Source of the DNA: Thermus sp. CCB_US3_UF1
GTDB taxonomy: Bacteria > Deinococcota > Deinococci > Deinococcales > Thermaceae
DNA: 64,000 bases
Reading direction: 5' to 3'
NCBI RefSeq assembly: GCF_000236585.1
Contig: NC_017278.1
Coordinates: 434,001 to 498,000 of the forward strand
Shown here piece after piece: positions 62,095-64,000 of this stretch. The position numbers were made by a program, and so were the translations under genes. Below the pieces are notes generated by a model. It ran no database searches. It was given only the letters and a program-made list of their open reading frames with translations, and had not been told where the DNA came from. The stretch's first letter is position 1, and each line of letters opens with the position of its first letter.

Positions 62095-62102
62095 ATTATA
62101 CT
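62095..62102. promoter_or_regulatory. Overlapping divergent -10 boxes between the LapA-like and EamA genes
   Basis: The eight bases ATTATACT hold TATACT on the plus strand (62097-62102), 8 nt before the EamA ATG at 62111, and TATAAT on the minus strand (62100-62095), reading toward the LapA-like gene. It is the reverse complement of the element at 13239-13246. The plus-strand transcript would be leaderless; the minus-strand one has a ribosome site. Confidence 0.55.
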
Positions 62103-62110
62103 CTTTGCCC

Positions 62111-62944
62111 ATGGGCTACCTGTACCTGCTCCTGGCGGCCTTTCTTTGGGGGCTTATCGGCCCGGTAAGCCGCATGGCCTTCCAAGAGGGTCTTCCCCCC
62201 CTCCTGGTGGCCTTTTTCCGTGCGGTCATCGCCTGGGCCTTCTTTGGCCTCCACGCCCTGTGGGCGCGCCAGGTGCGGGTGGCGGCCAGGGATCTTCCCG
62301 CCCTTTTCCTCTTCGGCCTGGTGGGGGTGTCCCTCTTCTACGGTTCCTACCAGCTGGCGGTGGGGTACGGGGGGGCGGCCTTGGCCTCGGTCCTCCTCTA
62401 CACCGCCCCCGCCTGGGTGGCCCTCCTTTCCTTCCTGGTCCTCCGCGAGCCCTTGGACCGCCAGGGGCTTTTGGCCGTGGCCCTTACCCTCCTGGGGGTG
62501 GGGCTCATGGGCCTGGGCGGGGGGAGCGAGGTGCGCGCCGGTCCCTTGGCCCTCCTCTTCGGCCTGCTTTCGGGGTTCACCTACGCCCTTTACTACATTT
62601 TTGGGAAGCTCTACCTTCCCCGCTACGCCACGCCCACCCTCTTCCTCTACGCCCTTCCCGTGGGGGCCTTGGGCCTCCTTCCCTTCGTGGACCCCGTCCC
62701 CTTGCGCCCCGGGGCCCTTGGGGCCCTCCTCTTCCTGGGGGTCTTTTCCACCTACGGGGCCTATTTGGCCTACTATGCCGGGCTTAAACGCCTTCCCGCC
62801 ACCCGGGCCAGCGTGGTGGCCACCCTCGAGCCCGTGGTGGCCAATCTCTTCGCCTTCCTCCTCTTCCGGGAGGTGCTTTCCCCCTTGGGCTACCTGGGGG
62901 CTGCCTTGGTCCTCCTGGCGGTCCTCCTCAGCGTGCGGCGGTAG
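62111..62944 (+). CDS. EamA/DMT-family transporter
   Basis: A 277-residue membrane protein with ten helices in two EamA repeats. The first has WGLIGPVSRMAFQEGLPPLLVAFFRAVIAW (outline) and ALASVLLYTAPAWVALLSFLVLREPL; the second has FSTYGAYLAYYAGLKRLPATRASVVATLEPVVANLFAFLLFREVL, with the repeating E-P pair. These usually export amino acids or metabolites. The substrate is not known. Confidence 0.9.
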   Translation: MGYLYLLLAAFLWGLIGPVSRMAFQEGLPPLLVAFFRAVIAWAFFGLHALWARQVRVAARDLPALFLFGLVGVSLFYGSYQLAVGYGGAALASVLLYTAPAWVALLSFLVLREPLDRQGLLAVALTLLGVGLMGLGGGSEVRAGPLALLFGLLSGFTYALYYIFGKLYLPRYATPTLFLYALPVGALGLLPFVDPVPLRPGALGALLFLGVFSTYGAYLAYYAGLKRLPATRASVVATLEPVVANLFAFLLFREVLSPLGYLGAALVLLAVLLSVRR

Positions 62945-62981
62945 GGGTGGGGCAGGCGGGGTTGCCTGGGTTTGGGGTGGG

Positions 62982-63518
62982 CTACCGCAAAAAGGCCTCC
63001 AGGTAAGGCCTCCAGTCCTCCGGAACCTCCTTGAGCTCGGCCAAAAAAAGGGGCGCCCTAGGCGCCCGCGGGGACTTGAGCAGGCGCATCCCCGCCTCCT
63101 CCGGGGTGCGGTCCCCCTTTTTGAGGTTGCAGGGGCGGCAGGCGGCCACCAGGTTCTCCCAGGTGCCCTTGCCCCCCCGGCTCCGGGGCAGAACATGGTC
63201 CACGGTGAGCTCCCCACCCTGGCGGCCACAGTACTGGCAGGTGTACCGGTCCCGCCGGAGGACGTTGCGGCGGTTGAGGGGGATGCGGCTTGGACCCCGG
63301 CGCACCAGGCGCTTCAGGCGGATGACGCTGGGCACGGGGATGCGGGTGGAGGGGGTGTGGAGGAAGCGGCCGCTTTCGGAAACCATCTCCGCGCTCCCAG
63401 AAAGGACCAGGAGGACGCTCCGCTTGATGCTGGCCAAGCCCAGCACCTCATAGGCGGCGTTGAGCACCAAGACCCTGGGAGCGTCCAGGTCCGAGGCCTT
63501 GGGGTGAGCCGGGCCCAC
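62982..63518 (-). CDS. HNH endonuclease-fold protein
   Basis: A 178-residue protein. The GTG at 63518 is chosen because a -10 box ends 6 nt before it and because DAPRVLVLNAAYEVLGL, the usual start of this family, follows. It has Cys94, Cys97 (CQYC), the HNH core with DH (107-108) and Asn122, and Cys127, Cys130 (CRPC), so zinc and metal sites are complete. These chromosomal HNH proteins are common and their role is unclear. It is divergent from the TPR gene. Confidence 0.85.
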   Translation of the reverse strand: MGPAHPKASDLDAPRVLVLNAAYEVLGLASIKRSVLLVLSGSAEMVSESGRFLHTPSTRIPVPSVIRLKRLVRRGPSRIPLNRRNVLRRDRYTCQYCGRQGGELTVDHVLPRSRGGKGTWENLVAACRPCNLKKGDRTPEEAGMRLLKSPRAPRAPLFLAELKEVPEDWRPYLEAFLR

Positions 63519-63530
63519 AAGACCAGGATA
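63519..63530 (-). promoter_or_regulatory. -10 box TATCCT of a leaderless promoter for the HNH gene
   Basis: On the minus strand TATCCT (63530-63525) ends 6 nt before the GTG at 63518. No ribosome site lies between. Confidence 0.5.
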
Positions 63531-63563
63531 GCAAAGCCCGAGGAGGTTGCGGGAAAGGTGTGC

Positions 63564-63569
63564 TATGCT
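63564..63569 (+). promoter_or_regulatory. -10-like TATGCT before the TPR gene
   Basis: TATGCT (63564-63569) lies 28 nt before the ATG pair. A ribosome site GGAGG is at 63588-63592. No clear -35 box. Confidence 0.4.
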
Positions 63570-63597
63570 GGGGGCAACGACGGGTTTGGAGGCCCCT

Positions 63598-64000
63598 ATG
63601 ATGAAACCCATTCCCAAAGCCCTTCCGCTCCTTCTGGGGTTGGGCCTGGCCCTGGCCCAGCCCTCCTTGGAGCAGGCGGAGGCCCTGCTGAAGGCGGGGA
63701 ACTACGCCCAGGCCGCCTTGGCCTACGAGGAGGTCCTGGCCCGGGACTATGGCCGCCTCGAGGCCCACCTGGGCCTGGGGGTGGCCCTCTTCCGGGCGGG
63801 CCGCCTGGAGGAGGCCCGCTTCGCCTTTGACCAGATGGTCCGGGTCTTCCCCGAACGCTACGAGGGCCACTTCAACCTGGGCCAGGTTTACCTGCGCCTG
63901 GGGAAGCCCCAGGAGGCGGCGGGGGCCTTTGCCAAGGCCGCGGAGCTTTCCCCCAGCGAGGAGGCCTACTTGGGCTGGGCCAGCGCCCTGGCCCAGGCCG
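63598..64000 (+). CDS. Secreted TPR-repeat protein (3' end outside window)
   Basis: About 134 residues are visible before the window ends. The start has two ATG codons (63598 and 63601) after GGAGG. A signal peptide (KPIPKALPLLLGLGLALAQ) leads to TPR repeats: AEALLKAGNYAQAALAYEEVLARDY, then HLGLGVALFRAGRLEEARFAFDQMV and HFNLGQVYLRLGKPQEAAGAFAKAAEL (outline). Such proteins act in the periplasm as scaffolds. Partner unknown. Confidence 0.85.
   Translation, partial: MMKPIPKALPLLLGLGLALAQPSLEQAEALLKAGNYAQAALAYEEVLARDYGRLEAHLGLGVALFRAGRLEEARFAFDQMVRVFPERYEGHFNLGQVYLRLGKPQEAAGAFAKAAELSPSEEAYLGWASALAQA

Overview
The window is a high-GC stretch from the chromosome of a Thermus species. The evidence is Thermus-type codon use (G or C at nearly every third position), overlapping GTGA/ATGA gene junctions, ribosomal proteins and an RNA polymerase alpha subunit that read as close relatives of the T. 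thermophilus proteins, an aqualysin I-type protease, a TaqI-type adenine methyltransferase, and many promoters whose -10 box sits 6-11 nt before the start codon (leaderless mRNAs). No rRNA is present, so the species cannot be named.

Regions 1-20.8 kb are mixed housekeeping. They start with the end of tatC, a chorismate mutase-DAHP synthase fusion, an unrecognised multi-cluster Fe-S protein, an FAD dehydrogenase, methylmalonyl-CoA epimerase and a VanZ-like protein. A minus-strand operon follows (4.9-11.1 kb) with two LptF/LptG permeases, an LptD/OstA-like outer-membrane protein, a propeller-like lipoprotein and an SDR enzyme, although Thermus is understood to lack LPS. Next come a frameshifted stress-protein-like gene, a zinc alcohol dehydrogenase with an SCP2 protein, a HAD-like protein, hrpB, gyrB, a small membrane protein, an M.TaqI-like methyltransferase with no nuclease beside it, and an alpha-oxoamine synthase (kbl/bioF type).

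From 20.8 to 24.4 kb lies a patch of different composition: an aqualysin I homologue, a ParB-like protein and a low-GC CsgG-like lipoprotein. From 24.5 to 42.2 kb come a GntR regulator with proline dehydrogenase and glutamate-semialdehyde dehydrogenase, the trpEGD operon with a leader peptide (WW codons) and attenuator, purA, an aldo/keto reductase, a queuosine-precursor transporter, hpt, rluB-type synthase, enoyl-CoA hydratase, truB, ald, an Asp23/YloV pair, a lipoprotein, a 3D-domain protein and an FtsX/LolC-like permease.

From 42.2 to 61.6 kb are tRNA-Thr(CGT) and then the joined str-S10-spc-alpha cluster: rpsL to tuf, rpsJ to rplO, secY-adk-map-infA-rpmJ, and rpsM to rplQ, ending in a terminator. 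The last 2.4 kb hold a LapA-like protein, an EamA transporter, an HNH endonuclease and the start of a TPR protein.

The most striking patterns are an octamer palindrome, CCTCGAGG, that I count 40 times by eye (about 2-3 expected by composition) and whose core TCGA is the target of the M.TaqI family encoded here; a set of perfect inverted repeats lying on -10 boxes; two divergent gene pairs that share one overlapping -10 box; and an Lpt-like transport operon in a lineage without LPS.
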